This document shows, one piece after another, positions 11,254 through 25,046 of a stretch of DNA of 64,000 nucleotides. The DNA comes from Mastigamoeba balamuthi. Lineage: Eukaryota; Evosea; Mastigamoebida; Mastigamoebidae. The notes under the pieces are model-generated. The model was given only the letters and a program-made list of their open reading frames with translations. It had not been told where the DNA came from and did not search any database. Position 1 is the stretch's first letter. Every line of letters begins with the position of its first letter. Made by a program: the position numbers and the translations under genes. The stretch lies in contig CACRSC010000075.1 of assembly GCA_902651635.1 (NCBI GenBank), positions 792,940 through 856,939 of the forward strand, in the 5' to 3' direction.

Positions 11254-11968
11254 CGCCACCCAGACCGTCGCATCAGCGGCTGGGCTGGCGTCGCTGGTGT
11301 CTCGTCACAAAAGCGTCGCACCCGCTTGCTGTCACGCCGCCAGCGGCTGGCGTCGCTGGGTGTCGGTGTCGCGTCACCGAACCGTCGCGTCAGCCAGCGT
11401 CACCGGTGCGCGTGGCGTGGTGGCGGTTGTCACGCCACCCAACGTCGCACCAGCTGCCGGCGTCGCTTCTGTCACGCACACGCTGCGCTTCAGGCTGCCG
11501 CCGGTGACGCGTCGCTAAACGTCGCATCAACTGCTGCCACGTCACTGCCACGTCACTGCCACGCCACTGCCACGCCACTGAACTCCGCGCCGACTGCGGG
11601 GGCTGCGCAGGCGCGGGAGGCCCGGGCTGGGCAGCGCCGCGGCGTTCCTGGCGAGCGGGCTGCTGCACGAGTACGCCTACAGCGCGGCGTACGCGGGGGA
11701 GGGGGCGCCGTGCGCGGGGTGGGCGCTGCGGGCGTTCGCGGTGGAGGCGCTGCTGGACGCGGCGCACGTGCGGGCGGCGGGCGCTGTGCCGCGGGGGCTG
11801 CGCGAGGCGCTGCCGGGGCCCCTCTGCGCGGCGGCCCTGCAGGCGGCGCTGCTCTGGACAGACTTCAACTGGGGGTTCGTCCGCTCGCTCCACGCACACG
11901 GCTTCCTCCGCGACTACGCCCGCATGGTCGGCCACGTGGCGCTGGCGTCGCCGTCGCCGCCGCCGTGA
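10104..11968 (+). CDS. MBOAT-family wax synthase-like acyltransferase
   Basis: Polytopic ER-type acyltransferase, probably transferring fatty acyl groups to an alcohol or lipid acceptor; the substrate cannot be read from sequence. Exons are 10104-10389, 10674-11159 and 11611-11968. Features: hydrophobic helices in exons 1-2 (ALALPLACAIAAW, LAVVYCVLAG), the acceptor-site region SRKDAWRRWNGVIHVPLHRS (matching the FWxRRWN signature of plant-type wax synthases), and FLASGLLHEYAYSAAY with the invariant His of MBOAT active sites. The C-terminus is DFNWGFVRSLHAHGFLRD. Exon 2 changes frame by one base in a G-rich run near 10990-11000 (VLAG to HDAGAALCAGALGLRP) with no usable intron between. This is either a sequencing error or a recent lesion. 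The third exon is preceded by a minisatellite-filled intron. Confidence 0.75.
11221..11250. repeat. (CTG)10 microsatellite in the acyltransferase intron
   Basis: Ten perfect CTG units at the 5' side of the second intron of the acyltransferase gene. Confidence 0.95.
11255..11580. repeat. Degenerate minisatellite filling the acyltransferase intron
   Basis: Repeated variants of CGTCGC, GTCACGCCGCC and CTGGCGTCGCTG occur throughout, becoming a short perfect ladder of CTGCCACGTCA/CTGCCACGCCA units near 11535-11578. No coding signal is apparent. The repeats account for most of the roughly 450-nt intron, far longer than the usual 50-90 nt here. Confidence 0.7.
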
Positions 11969-11994
11969 GTCACACCCAGCAGAGGATGAAAACG

Positions 11995-11999
11995 AAAAA
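11995..11999 (-). terminator. Pol III terminator (T5) of the tRNA gene
   Basis: Five A on the plus strand, hence TTTTT just downstream of the tRNA 3' end on its own strand, with a second T4 run at 11989-11992. This spacing is typical of Pol III termination. Confidence 0.8.
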
Positions 12000-12001
12000 G
12001 A

Positions 12002-12073
12002 TGGTCCCACCAGGTATTGATCCTGGAACCCTCGACACGTCAAGTCGATGTGATGCCACTACACCATGAGACC
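12002..12073 (-). tRNA. tRNA-Val, anticodon GAC (72 nt, no intron)
   Basis: The minus strand folds as a complete cloverleaf. Acceptor stem: GGTCTCA with TGGGACC (7 bp, one G-U), discriminator A. The D arm has a 3-bp stem GTG/CAC. Anticodon stem: TCGAC/GTCGA (5 perfect pairs), loop TTGACGT, giving anticodon GAC. T stem: CCAGG/CCTGG, loop ATCAATA. Internal promoter boxes fit: A box TGGTGTAGTGG and B box GGATCAATACC. A T5 run follows. The D arm (GTGTAGTGG...ATCAC) resembles eukaryotic tRNA-Val. Most eukaryotes read GUC/GUU with AAC, so a GAC anticodon is unusual. The gene overlaps no exon and lies between the acyltransferase stop and the next gene. Confidence 0.85.
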
Positions 12074-12240
12074 ACTTGACAGCATGTAAGTGCAGCACGA
12101 AGGCAGGCGGCAGAGCGCTCGGAGCGGGCCCCTCCAACGGCTTTTTCGGGTACTGCGGAAGATTCGCGAATCTCGGTCATAAACGTAGCGGTTAGTGCGT
12201 AGCAGCAGCAGCAGCCAGCACAAGCAAGCAAGGGCGAGCC

Positions 12241-12735
12241 ATGTCGGGCAAGAAGATCGTGATCTACTCGTCTGCGTCCGGGGGCACGGCGGTGCAGAAG
12301 TACACGACGCAGATGAACAACATCGTGCGGGCTGTGGCCGGCTGCGTGCGCTGCTGCCCCCTCCCCACCCCCCAAGCCCTCGATAGACAAGGAGAGAAGG
12401 AAGAGTGAAGTGGTGGAGGAAGAGGAAGAGGAAGAAGAGGGTGGCCCTCTTGCCATTGCTCCATCGACGCCCGGTTTCAAAACGGGACTGACGGGGGGGC
12501 ACAGGACCCCAAGGTGGTGTACCTGGACGCGGAGCCGGGGGAGCGGGCGATGGTGTGGTCCAAGGCGCCCAAGGGGGTCTACCCCGTCCTCTTTGTCGAC
12601 GACCAGTTCATCGGCAACGCACGTCCTCCTCCTCCACCTCCCCTCCTCCTCCTCCCTGACCTCCTCCTGCTCCTGCAGTACGACACGGTCGAGGGCCTCA
12701 ACGAGACCGAGCAGCTCCACGCGGTCCTGCACTGA
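12241..12735 (+). CDS. SH3BGR-like small glutaredoxin-fold protein
   Basis: Small cytosolic thioredoxin/glutaredoxin-fold protein of the SH3-binding glutamic-acid-rich family; these usually lack the redox CxxC and act in protein interactions. The start at 12241 gives MSGKKIVIYSSASGGTAVQK, the first beta strand and helix. Exon 2 (12505-12618) encodes DPKVVYLDAEPGERA and GVYPVLFVDDQFIGN; the VYPVLFVDD segment with its cis-Pro is the substrate-site loop of the fold. Exon 3 (12679-12735) encodes YDTVEGLNETEQLHAVLH, the closing helix. Exon 1 ends near 12324-12330 at a GT donor. Intron 2 needs a GC donor (AAC|GCACGT) to keep frame. The product of about 85 residues is shorter than the usual 95-115, mainly in the first helix. 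Confidence 0.7.
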
Positions 12736-13095
12736 GCGGCTCCTCTCCTCTGCTGGCCTCCCCCTGGATATTCCGGATATTCTCATCGCAAATATCCTCC
12801 TCCCTCTCTGGTCCCCTGCACCCCCACTGTGCCATCAGCCAAAGCATCCAACAACGTGTTCTTTGTTCCCCACCCGCGGCTGCACTCAAACGCCGTTGGT
12901 TGTTGTATCGGCGCCATAAATTGCAGATACCGGGCCGACACGTGGCTGCCAAAGATCTCCCCCGGTAGATATCGGGGGGAGATATCGGGAGAGCACGACA
13001 CACACCGCACAGAGCGGCCCCCCACTCTTTTTCTCGACCAGAGCGTCTAGCGCGTCCAGCGCGTCTTGTGCGACCGAGCGCCGTGTCCGACGTCT
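12736..13095 (+). promoter_or_regulatory. ARL1 upstream region with a GATATC-rich hairpin
   Basis: About 360 bp between two plus-strand genes, presumably the ARL1 promoter. At 12955-12983 an inverted repeat pairs ATCTCCCCCG with CGGGGGGAGAT around a 6-8 nt loop, overlapping two AGATATCGGG direct repeats. No TATA box is evident. Any regulatory role is inference. Confidence 0.35.
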
Positions 13096-14222
13096 ATGGG
13101 TGCGCCCGCCGCCCCCAGAGGACCGCGCCCCGCGCTGAGGGCCCGGGGGCGTGCGCAGGGAACTGGTTCTCGTCGCTGTGGGACAGGTTTTTCGGGCAGA
13201 GCGAGGTGCGGATCCTCATCCTCGGCCTCGACTCGGCTGGCAAGACCACCATCCTCTACCGCCTCCACTGCGGCGAGGTCGTCACCACCATCCCCAGTGC
13301 GCCTCATCCCTCCCCCCTCCTCTTCCTCCTCTCCCTTCTTCTCCTTCTGTGCTGTGTTTTTCCCGAAATATCTCCTCCCTTGCTCCATCTGACGTCACCG
13401 GTGACGTCTCCCAGCCATCGGGTTCAACGTGGAGAACGTCACGTACAAGAACATCAAGTTCCAAGGCGCGTTGCCTGCGCCCCCCAGTGTCTGCTCTGCT
13501 GACTGTGCTGACTGTGCTGCTGCGCCTGTGCAGTGTGGGACCTCGGCGGCCAGGACAGCATAGTGCGTCCCCCCCGTGGCTCTGTGGCCCCTGCCCATTC
13601 CTCTCTCCCTCTCTCCCTCTTCTCTCTCTGGTTCTCTCTCTCTCTACCTGGCGCTCTCTCCCACTCCCTCGCTGTGTTTGCTGTGTTTGCTGTGGTTTCC
13701 CCCCTCTCTGACGGGCGGGGCGCACTGCCCGCACTGCCCGCCAGAGGCCGTACTGGAGGTGCTACTACGCCAACACCGACGCCGTCGTCTTTGTGGTCGA
13801 CAGCGCTGACCGCGCGCGCGTGGGCATCGCGCGGGAAGAGCTCCACACGATCCTCGAGGCACAGCAGACCTCCCCCTCTGCTCCCCCCCCTGCCCCCTCG
13901 CTGACGACGCCTGGCGCAGGAGGAGGAGCTGCGGGACGCCGTGCTGCTGGTGTTTGCCAACAAGCAGGACCTGCCCGGGGCCCTCGCCGAGGCCGAGGTC
14001 AGCGACGCCCTGGGGCTGCCCGCCCTGCGCAACAGGCAGTGGGCCATCTTCCGCTCGTCGGCCACCAAGGGCGTCGGCATCATGGAGGGCCTCGAGTGGT
14101 CCGCCCCGCCCCCCATCCATCCATCCATCCATCCATCCATCCAGCCCCTCGCTCGTGCTCACTCGGCTGTGCGCTGCAGGCTCAGCAACGCAATCCAGTC
14201 GTCGCGCTCGTCGGGGCACTGA
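13096..14222 (+). CDS. ARL1: ARF-like GTPase 1 (ARL1)
   Basis: Small GTPase of the trans-Golgi that recruits GRIP-domain golgins. The predicted protein is 185 residues (ARL1 is normally about 181). It starts [15 protein letters not shown], with Gly2 for N-myristoylation. Nucleotide-binding motifs: GLDSAGKT (P-loop), Thr in TIPTIGFNVE (switch I), WDLGGQ (switch II), NKQD and SAT. The string [20 protein letters not shown] is nearly identical to animal and yeast ARL1. Exons: 13096-13099, 13159-13296, 13415-13465, 13534-13562, 13745-13858, 13920-14098, 14180-14222. The first coding exon is only ATGG. Introns 3 and 5 have GC donors (CAAG|GCGCGT and GAG|GCACAG); ARL1 conservation fixes both splice sites. 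The gene converges on the PRP4 kinase gene, 294 bp between stops. Confidence 0.95.
14113..14142. repeat. (CCAT)n microsatellite in the last ARL1 intron
   Basis: About seven perfect CCAT units between the sixth and seventh ARL1 exons. Confidence 0.95.
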
Positions 14223-14516
14223 CCCGCGCACGGCAGGCGCCACAGCGCAGCCGCGTGCAGCAGCAGCAGGAGAGCGGGAGGCGCTACATGTCATAGCTTA
14301 GCGGAGCTTTAACAACACAGAGCCGAGTGAAGAATGGACAATGAACCGCTGCGGCATCTCTATTCGATTGCACCCCAGCGCCCTGTGGCCCTCGGTCCCG
14401 TTGCCCTCGCGGAGGCCGCATACAGCAGGGCAGGCAGCGCGCAAGAGGGCCGGCAGCAAGGGCGGGGCGCTGCGGGCGACAGCAGGCGCACAGCGCACCC
14501 AAGGGGGGCGGGCCCC

Positions 14517-18048
<3,532 letters not shown>

Positions 18049-18466
18049 GGGGGTGCCGGCGATTGCGATTGTGGCAGTGCCCTCTCTGCTCTGCTCTGCT
18101 CTGCGCGCTCTCTCTCTCTGCGCGCGCGTGTGCCTGCCTCACAGACAGCTGGTGCTCTCTCTCTGCTCCGCGCTGCTCTGCGCTGCTGTGCTTGTGTGCG
18201 CCGCCCCCGACACACAATAAGATACTCGCTGGAAAATTCCACCGAATCCCCCTCCAAAATATCTCTGGCACACACACACACCCCTCCTCAATTGATCCCT
18301 TGTGCAGGCTGTATCCCATCGCGCGCGTCTACCAAATCCAAAAGACACCCGTTGCACTGCGCCGCCGCCGCAGCGGCGTGCTCTCTCAGCGGGGGGTGTG
18401 TGTGGCTGCGTGGGTCTGCGTTACAGGGGGCGCCCGTGGCGTCGTCGGCGTCGAGCTGAGGGGCCC
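18049..18466. other. Junction between PRP4 kinase 5' end and the first array gene 3' end
   Basis: Holds the kinase promoter or 5' UTR (CT-rich, with a short CA run at 18270-18282) and the 3' flank of the array gene ending at 18467. No other gene is seen. Confidence 0.5.
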
Positions 18467-21400
18467 TCAGAGCTGCGGTGGGGCTGTCGCCGCCTGCGAG
18501 TGGCCGCCCTCGACCGCCACGCCGCTCACGACCAGCGACGGGGGCGCCAGGGGCCACACGAGGCCCACGGGGAGGACCGAGAGGGGGGCGATGGGGGCCA
18601 GGAGGTCCGTCGACAGGGCCACCGGAGCGCTCTGCCCCGCCGTCGACCCGTTGCCCGACCCCGAGCTGCCCGCAGGCGACACGGGGCTCGCCGTGAAGTC
18701 CAGGCCCAGCGACCCCGCGCCCCCGGCGCCGGTGGCCACCGCGGACGAGTCGAAGGCCGTCGAGGCGGCGACGAAGTTGACCGACGTGGTGTCGATGGGG
18801 ATGTTGGGCGTTGCGCTGCCGCTGCGGCGCCGGCCCCGCGTCACCACCACCACCACGACCACGGCGCCCACGACAACCACCAGCAGCGCCCCCCCGCCCA
18901 CGGCCCCTCCGATGATCGCCGCTGTGTTGACGCTGTTGCTGCGCAGCACCATAAGAAAAAAACGAAGTCAGAAGAAAAAACAAAGTCCAACGCCCAGCAA
19001 ACAAAATGCGACGAGTCAACGAGTGCAGAAACGGTGCGTACCCGTTGCTCTCGGCTGCCGCGCCGCACTGCTCGCTGCGCCAGTCCTTCTTGGGGCACGC
19101 GGAGGCCGGGGCGCTCGAGAGCGAGAGGCAGGTGCTCGTCGCCCCGCACCAGCCGCAGTGCTCGTTGGCCATACACGACCGGCACTTCGTGTAGACACCG
19201 CACATCACGTCGACCGCAGCGCGCGACGACGACGACGACGAAGACGAGCCGACGGTGGCCGTGGCGTTCTCGCTGGGCAGCACCGAGCGGAACACAACGA
19301 CGGCGAACGAGTACCAGGGCATCACGACGCTGACCCTGCGGGCGCCCGCGACGGACCGCGTCGACGGCGCGACCTCCACGGGGCTGGCCGTCGACACCGG
19401 CGACGCGCCCGACAGCACGCTGATGGAGACGGACGACGGCATGACGCTCCTATCGGGCAGCACGAAGGACATCACGTGGGGCGTTGCATTCCAGTTGGCC
19501 GCGCGGAACACAACGTCGCCGCCCGCCGTTCGGCACGCGACGGCGCTGATCCTGCTCGTCGCCGACACTGACGTGGCGAGGGCGTAGGTGCAGCGGGAGT
19601 CGGCAACCATGCGGTGCACGTGGTACGAGGGCAGCAGGCTCGCCTGGGCGCTGTCCAGCGTCACGAGGCCGCCGCCCGCCTGCGCCGCGTTGCTGTTGAG
19701 CAGCGAGGGCATCAGCGAGTAGTGCGCCATCGCGTCGGCGTTACGCTCCACGCCGATGAGGAGGGCTGCCTCCGCCGACGCTGCGGCAGCGGACAGGGCT
19801 TCCGTGGGAAGGAAGGAGTTCACAGCCGAGACCGTGGGCAGCGACCTGTCGAGGATCTCGTAGCGCTGCACAGCAGCGACCATGGCAATCTGGGTCAGCT
19901 GCAGCCGGTCGCTCCACGTCGTGCAGTACCGGCGGTCTGAAGAGAAGTCAGTTCCGTGTCTCCAAACCTGCAGAGCATCGAGGGGAGAGAAGCCGCACTG
20001 CTGAGGCAGGGGTTCATGGCGGTGATGGCAGCAGAGGCGGTGATGTTGATGTCGGGGAAGGCGGTAGCGATGGCCTTGAGGGTGGGGTTGAAGAAACGGG
20101 CGTAGTCCGTCGTGGAGCTGTCGTAGCCGCTCCCGATCTGCACCTCCCGCACATCGAACGGCAGCGCGTGGCCGTTGCTCTTCCTCATCGCCCCGTGGGT
20201 CGTATTGGCCGCCCCGTTGGCGTACTCGATCATGTGAACTGCTCACAATCGAAGAAGATGTTATTGAGAGAGGCCCATCAAATGACCTTGAGGAAAGAGA
20301 GGAGCAGACGTGCCGGCCTCCTGGGCGATGGACGCGGGATCAAAGGACGAGGGATAGGAGCCAGTGTCGCCACCGACGCGGCCGGCGAAGAGGGAGAGGA
20401 TGGGGTGGGCTGCGAGGGACTCGGCGAGGAGGAGGAACTCGTGGAGGCCGAGGCCGTCTGTGGACCACGAGCCCCAGGCGCTGCTGTAGTGCCCTGGCCT
20501 CGCGTCTGCCTCCCCCAGCGTCGTCCCGAAGCTCCACCGCGTGTCCGCTGACGTCCCCTCGAGCGTCCTGCCCCACGGGAACTGCACGAACGACGGCCTC
20601 AGCGCTGCCAGCGCAGTGTACACGTCCTTGCGGAACAGCCTGCCATCCAGAGGACGACGTGAGCATCAAACCGGGAATGGCGGGGAGAAAAACGGGAGCG
20701 GACCCGAGGACAGCGTCGGCAGGGATGAGAGAGAAGCTGTCGAGCCACACAGTGCACGCGCTCGCCACTCCCACCCCGAATACAAAGTTTGCGCTGGTCG
20801 ACGTCTTCTGCCCCGTCAGCGTGAACTCCACCTTGGCCCAGTCAAAGCTTGCCGCCACGCTCTGAGACCACTTGGACGACGCGTCACCCGTGTTGTCGCG
20901 GAGCACTGCAGAGACGGACCAGGGGCATGCAGATCTGACACGGACGCTGCCCTTGTACGACGTGTCCAGGGCCACAGCGATGCCCCAGTACCCCGGGTTG
21001 GTCAGCAGCACCGTGGCAGCGGCCGTGGCAGCCACGCTCAGCGCCACGGGGTTTGTGTCGAACGGGTGTGTTGCCGTCGTCAGCCCCACCGTCGCTGCGC
21101 CCTCGGGCGTCGTTGTAACCGTCCAGGGCCGCATGTCCGTGGCATCTGGGGCGGACTTGATCTGCTTGTTGTCGCCGAGGTTGCCTCTGCCTTGGGCCTC
21201 GAAGTCTCTGTTGTGGATGAGCTGCGCGTAGAGGCCCCCGTCCAGCCCGAAGCTCGAGTCTGCGTTGCCAACGGGGGTCAGAAAACGTCATCGTTGCGGG
21301 ATGAGGGGGGTGCGGCTCGCGTGCCATCGAGGGTGATGCCGTGGAGGAAGGGGCTGATCCTGTGCGTGTCTGCGACGCTGGTCGTGGCGTTGGCTGTCTG

Positions 21401-22596
21401 CGGCAGCCACACTCTCCTGAAGGTCCACGACGCGTTGTGGCCCACGGGGTTGCGCACTCCCCCGATTATGGAGGCCACACTGTCCTTGGCGCACGGGTCG
21501 GGCCGCACGGCGGTGGCATTGGAGGACACGGTGGACAGGAACAAGCCGGTTGGCGGGTGGAAGATGCCGAGCATGCCCATGAGCGCCTTGGCGGGGTCTT
21601 CCCTCAGGACGAACGTGCAGTTCTTCTCGATGCCCGCGGACCGCGACAGACGCGCCACGCTGCCGTCGAAGCACAGATAGAGGTCCATCTGCGTGGCGGC
21701 CCTGAGGGAGACGCTGCCCGCGGTGGCAGCGTCGAGTCCCCTCTCGGCGACCCACTGCCACTCGTAGGCCGTGTCCCAGCCCGTCGACGTCGCGTAGACG
21801 GCCTCGCTGCACCGGTGCATCTGCAGCATCCGCGGGTCCACATAGTTCCCCGACCGCACCGAGACGAGCGACGAGTCGCCGGGCGCCCACGTGGCCTTGT
21901 CCTTGTCCTCCGGGAACCCCACGAGCTGCACGTCAAACGCGCGGTACGTTCCGAAGTAGCCGCCGCACGTCCCCGTACGCGTCGACGCCAGCGTCAGGTA
22001 CCTCCCCTCGTTGACGAACGACACCAGGCCCGCGTCCGAGAGCCCCGGCGTCTTCCGGAAAGTGCACTGCGCCGTTGTTCCCCAACAGGGGGCCCTGGGT
22101 TTTGAGTTTCGGCAAAAACGAACTGCAAGTCTCCGGGGACTTGTGAAAATGCTGCCCCTCCCAGAAAACGTGTGCGACACGAGGGGGGGTCCCCGCACCA
22201 GGTCGGGCGTGGTGGGCTTGCTGAGGGCGACGGAGAGGCCGCTGTCGTCCCTTGCGCAGAGGAAGAGGTCGGGGAGGTTGACGGCCCGCAGCGAGACGTG
22301 CTCCGACTCGGTAGACCCGTTGGCCGCGGCCTCCTCGCGCCACATGAAGTCCGCGTCGCCCCACACGGGTATCGTCGCGTACACTGCGCAGAGGGGGAGG
22401 GCAGGGCGCTGTCAGAAGTGCTGCCTGCGAAGACTAGTGGCGTTGGAAAAACTGGCGCACCGTCGACGCCAGCGCAGTGGCGGATGCTCAGCGTGGGGTC
22501 GTAGACGGAGTAGTACGACTGCAGCAGCGGGGCGGCGCCGCAGAGCGCTGCCAGGGCAGCTGCATGTGTGAGAGCCACGAGGGCTGAGAGCGGCAT
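18467..22596 (-). CDS. Array gene 1: membrane-anchored GH51-like pseudo-glycosidase with AbfB and PSI domains
   Basis: Predicted type I surface protein of about 1,200 residues in about nine exons. Order: signal peptide from 22596 (MPLSALVALTHAAALAALCG); two AbfB-like beta-trefoils (HVSLRAVNLPDLFLCA and CTFRKTPGLSDAGLVSFVNE; then a second starting SVSLRAATQMDLYLCFDG); GH51 opening HGITLDG with FGLDGGLYAQLIHNRDFE; CBM4/9-like sandwich (PGYWGIAVALDTSYKGSVRV); TIM-barrel parts (FVQFPWGRTLEG, STDGLGLHEFLLLAESL, VERNADAMAHYSL); C-terminal beta domain; PSI-like domain near 19050-19210 (CGVYTKCRSCMANEHCGWC); TM helix near 18850-18935; tail of about 115 residues with TPNIPIDTTSVNFVAAST. GH51 enzymes have GNE and SEY glutamates. 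Here the matching spots read VQIGSGYD (20115-20145) and LPTVSAVNSF (near 19813-19845), so hydrolysis is unlikely. The tail is the most divergent among close copies and lacks the SPRQ end. Confidence 0.87.
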
Positions 22597-23593
22597 CTCG
22601 GTTCTTTTCTGTCGTCCGAGGTCTGAAATCAAACAACCGTGGCCCTCAAAACAGTGGAATGAGTTTATAAACTGCGGACAGTGGTGCAGATTGCCGGTGC
22701 ACGATTCGTCCACGACCGTTGCGCACCTCCCCGCCACACCCGCTCCGATCAGGAAAAATCTGCCATCCCGCTGGGGGGGCTGTGACGGGTCCTGAGAACA
22801 GGGGCAGGGATCAGAGCGACCCCGCAAGAGGCTGGGAGGCACCTCCACCGCTTTTTCCCTGATCTCGTGGCATCGCTCCCGCCAGTTGGAAATTACGTGC
22901 TTCTGCGGGACATACCAACTCCCACCGTCAGCCCTCTGCTGCCGCGGCTGAGGAGGCCCGGAAGGCGGTCGCGGCACAGGCACGAGCAGTTGTGCCTTTC
23001 CTGCCGGAAATCGCAGCGGTGTTCTACACTGAGTTCGCAAAGATGCGATTGTAACGCGGAGGCAGTATTTCCCAGGCAGACCGCACCCACAGGGCCCTCT
23101 GGCTCAGAAGCCCCGCTGGCGCACGACGAAACACCAAACGAGTGCACTGCCTCCGCCGTTCCTCACTCGCCCACCCGCCCTCGCGTTTGCTGTGCGATGG
23201 GGCTGGCCTGTCGACCAGCTGCGGGGCTGAGCACCAAGGAAGTGCATCACTTCCCGTTCTGGGGCACAAGGACCAACAAAACCGATTGCCCTCCTACGCG
23301 TTTCGCGAACAGGCTGTCTCCTTCGGAAGCACGTTCGCTGAGCATCACAACCGCGCCAGACTGGGCCGCTCTGCACCAAGTTGCGTAATCAGATGGCCAG
23401 TTGCCGGCGACCCCCCGCGGGCCACCGCTGCCCCTTCGCCCGAGGACAGCACCAGCTGTCGAGCGGACTGGCGCCGCTAGATCCCAATTGCGCCGCCTCA
23501 CGCAGTGGGCACGTTTCTGGGGTGCAGTGTCCTTGTTTGCTTGTTGGTTGCTCCGCGTCCTCACATCCAGCTGCCCTCGAGCCCTGCCGCTGC
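22597..23593. other. Intergenic region upstream of array gene 1
   Basis: About 1 kb with no supported gene. A TATA-like GTTTATAAAC at 22663-22672 lies about 67 bp upstream of the array gene 1 start codon. Several overlapping open frames look like GC-rich background. Confidence 0.5.
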
Positions 23594-25046
23594 TCACAGG
23601 GCAGCGTTGAGGATCGCCAGGACGTCCTTGCGGGTGATGTTGCGCTCCGCGCCGATGCCCTGGTGCTCGCTGAACTTGCTCGCGATGGCCTCGAAGTGCC
23701 TGCCGTCCAGCCCGTACTCGTGGAGCCTCGTGTGCGCCCCCACCTCGTTGAACAGGCGCTCCGTGTGCACGATCGCCTCCTCCGCCATGTCCGCCGCGTT
23801 GCGCACCCCGAAGACCCTCTCGGCCATCCTGGCCAGCTTCTCCCTGCGGTGCTCCTTCTCGAACCGCAGCAGCGCGGGCAGCACGATGGCCAGCGTCATC
23901 CCGTGGTCCATTCCGTACTGCGCGGTGATCTCGTGCCCGATCAGGTGCGTCGCCCAGCACTGCGTCACGCCGTTGCTGACGATGCCGCTGAGGGCGTTGG
24001 TCGTCGCCCACCAGTAGTCCGCGCGCTGGCCGTAGGGCGCCTGGCGGCCCGCGAGGGCTGCGAGGGCCACGTCCCGCCCCGTGGTGCTCAGCACGCGCAG
24101 CAGGCCCTCGCAGAACTCGTCGCCGACGCCGTTCTGGTTGCTGTTGCCGCCATACTGCTCCATGACGTGGACGAACGCGTCGACAACGCCGTTGGTGACT
24201 GCAGAATCCGCGGAGTGTTACAGATGGTTGAAAAAACCAAGTGAATTTCACCCTGCCGAGCGGGAAGGGAGTTGATCATGTCGGGGTCGATGATGCTGAA
24301 CGCGGGGTGGAGGCTCTGGTGGTTGAAGAGGAACTTCTGGCCGAGGGAGCGACGGCTGATGACGCTGTTGCCGTTGGTCTCGGTGCCCGTGGCCGGCAGC
24401 GTCATCACCGCCCCGATGGGGACAACGGCGCGGGGCTCGAAGGCCGCGTTTCCCTTGGTGCCGTACTCGATAACGAAGTCCCACGGGTCCGCCGTCTTGG
24501 TCCAGTTGAGCACAGCCGCGACGAACTTCATCCCTGTTCAATGCAATGTGCGGAGATGTCAGAAAGTGGCGGTCCCAGAGATGACCCCAAAGGAGTACCG
24601 TCAACAACAGAGCCTCCACCAACGGCGAGGATGAAGTCGATCTTGTTTTCCTTGCACAGCGCCACGGCCCGCATCAGCGTCTGTCAAAACTTCCTGTCAG
24701 CCGAGAAACTGTGGCATTTGACTTCCACACTTCCACAATGTGGCAGGAAAAGAAAAATGGCAAAATTCCCACAGTGCGATGCGATGCAGCTGGAGCTGCA
24801 CAGAACACGAGGAAGCAAAAACCATTGGAAGCGAACCTCGTATTCGGGGTTGGGCTCGATACCAGAGAACTCCGCGGTGGGCTTGACAGCAGCAACAACC
24901 TGGTCGTAGACACCGTTGCGCTTGATCGAGCCCTGGCCGTAGGCGAGCAGCACGCGAGAGCCCTTGGGGACAAGCTCCTGCAGCTTCTCAATCGAACCCT
25001 TGCCAAACACCAGCTTCGTGCTGTTGGCGTACTCGAAGTTCTGCAT
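23594..25046 (-). CDS. Iron-containing alcohol dehydrogenase, YqhD/butanol-dehydrogenase type
   Basis: Predicted NADPH-dependent aldehyde reductase/alcohol dehydrogenase with a divalent metal (group III ADH). Four exons, 25046-24837, 24680-24599, 24533-24252 and 24198-23594, give 392 residues, close to the 387 of E. coli YqhD. Landmarks run colinearly with YqhD: NFEYANSTKLVFGKGSIEKL, LLAYGQGSIKRNGVYDQV, GIEPNPEYE, AVGGGSVVDG (nucleotide loop), KFVAAVLN, TLPATGTETNGNSVISRR, NGVVDAFVHVMEQY (metal Asp and His), ATHLIGHEITAQYGMDHGMT (two further metal His) and LHEYGLDG. No targeting sequence is visible at the chosen start. The protein is strongly bacterial-like but carries three GT-AG spliceosomal introns, so any transfer is old enough for intron gain. 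It is the only unrelated gene within the GH51 array. Confidence 0.93.

Noticed and set aside
10699-12069. Plus-strand open frame of about 456 codons through the acyltransferase region
   Set aside because: It reads the wrong frame of exon 2 (Ala/Arg/Gly-rich), the minisatellite and the tRNA. Only a short part of it coincides with the real third frame.
12040-12786. Minus-strand open frame of about 248 codons opposite the SH3BGR-like gene
   Set aside because: It overlaps the tRNA and three exons of a recognisable plus-strand gene and is Ser/Arg/Glu-biased antisense coding.
22867-23388. Plus-strand open frame of about 173 codons between array gene 1 and the ADH gene
   Set aside because: Composition is that of random GC-rich translation, with no signal peptide, domain or splice context.
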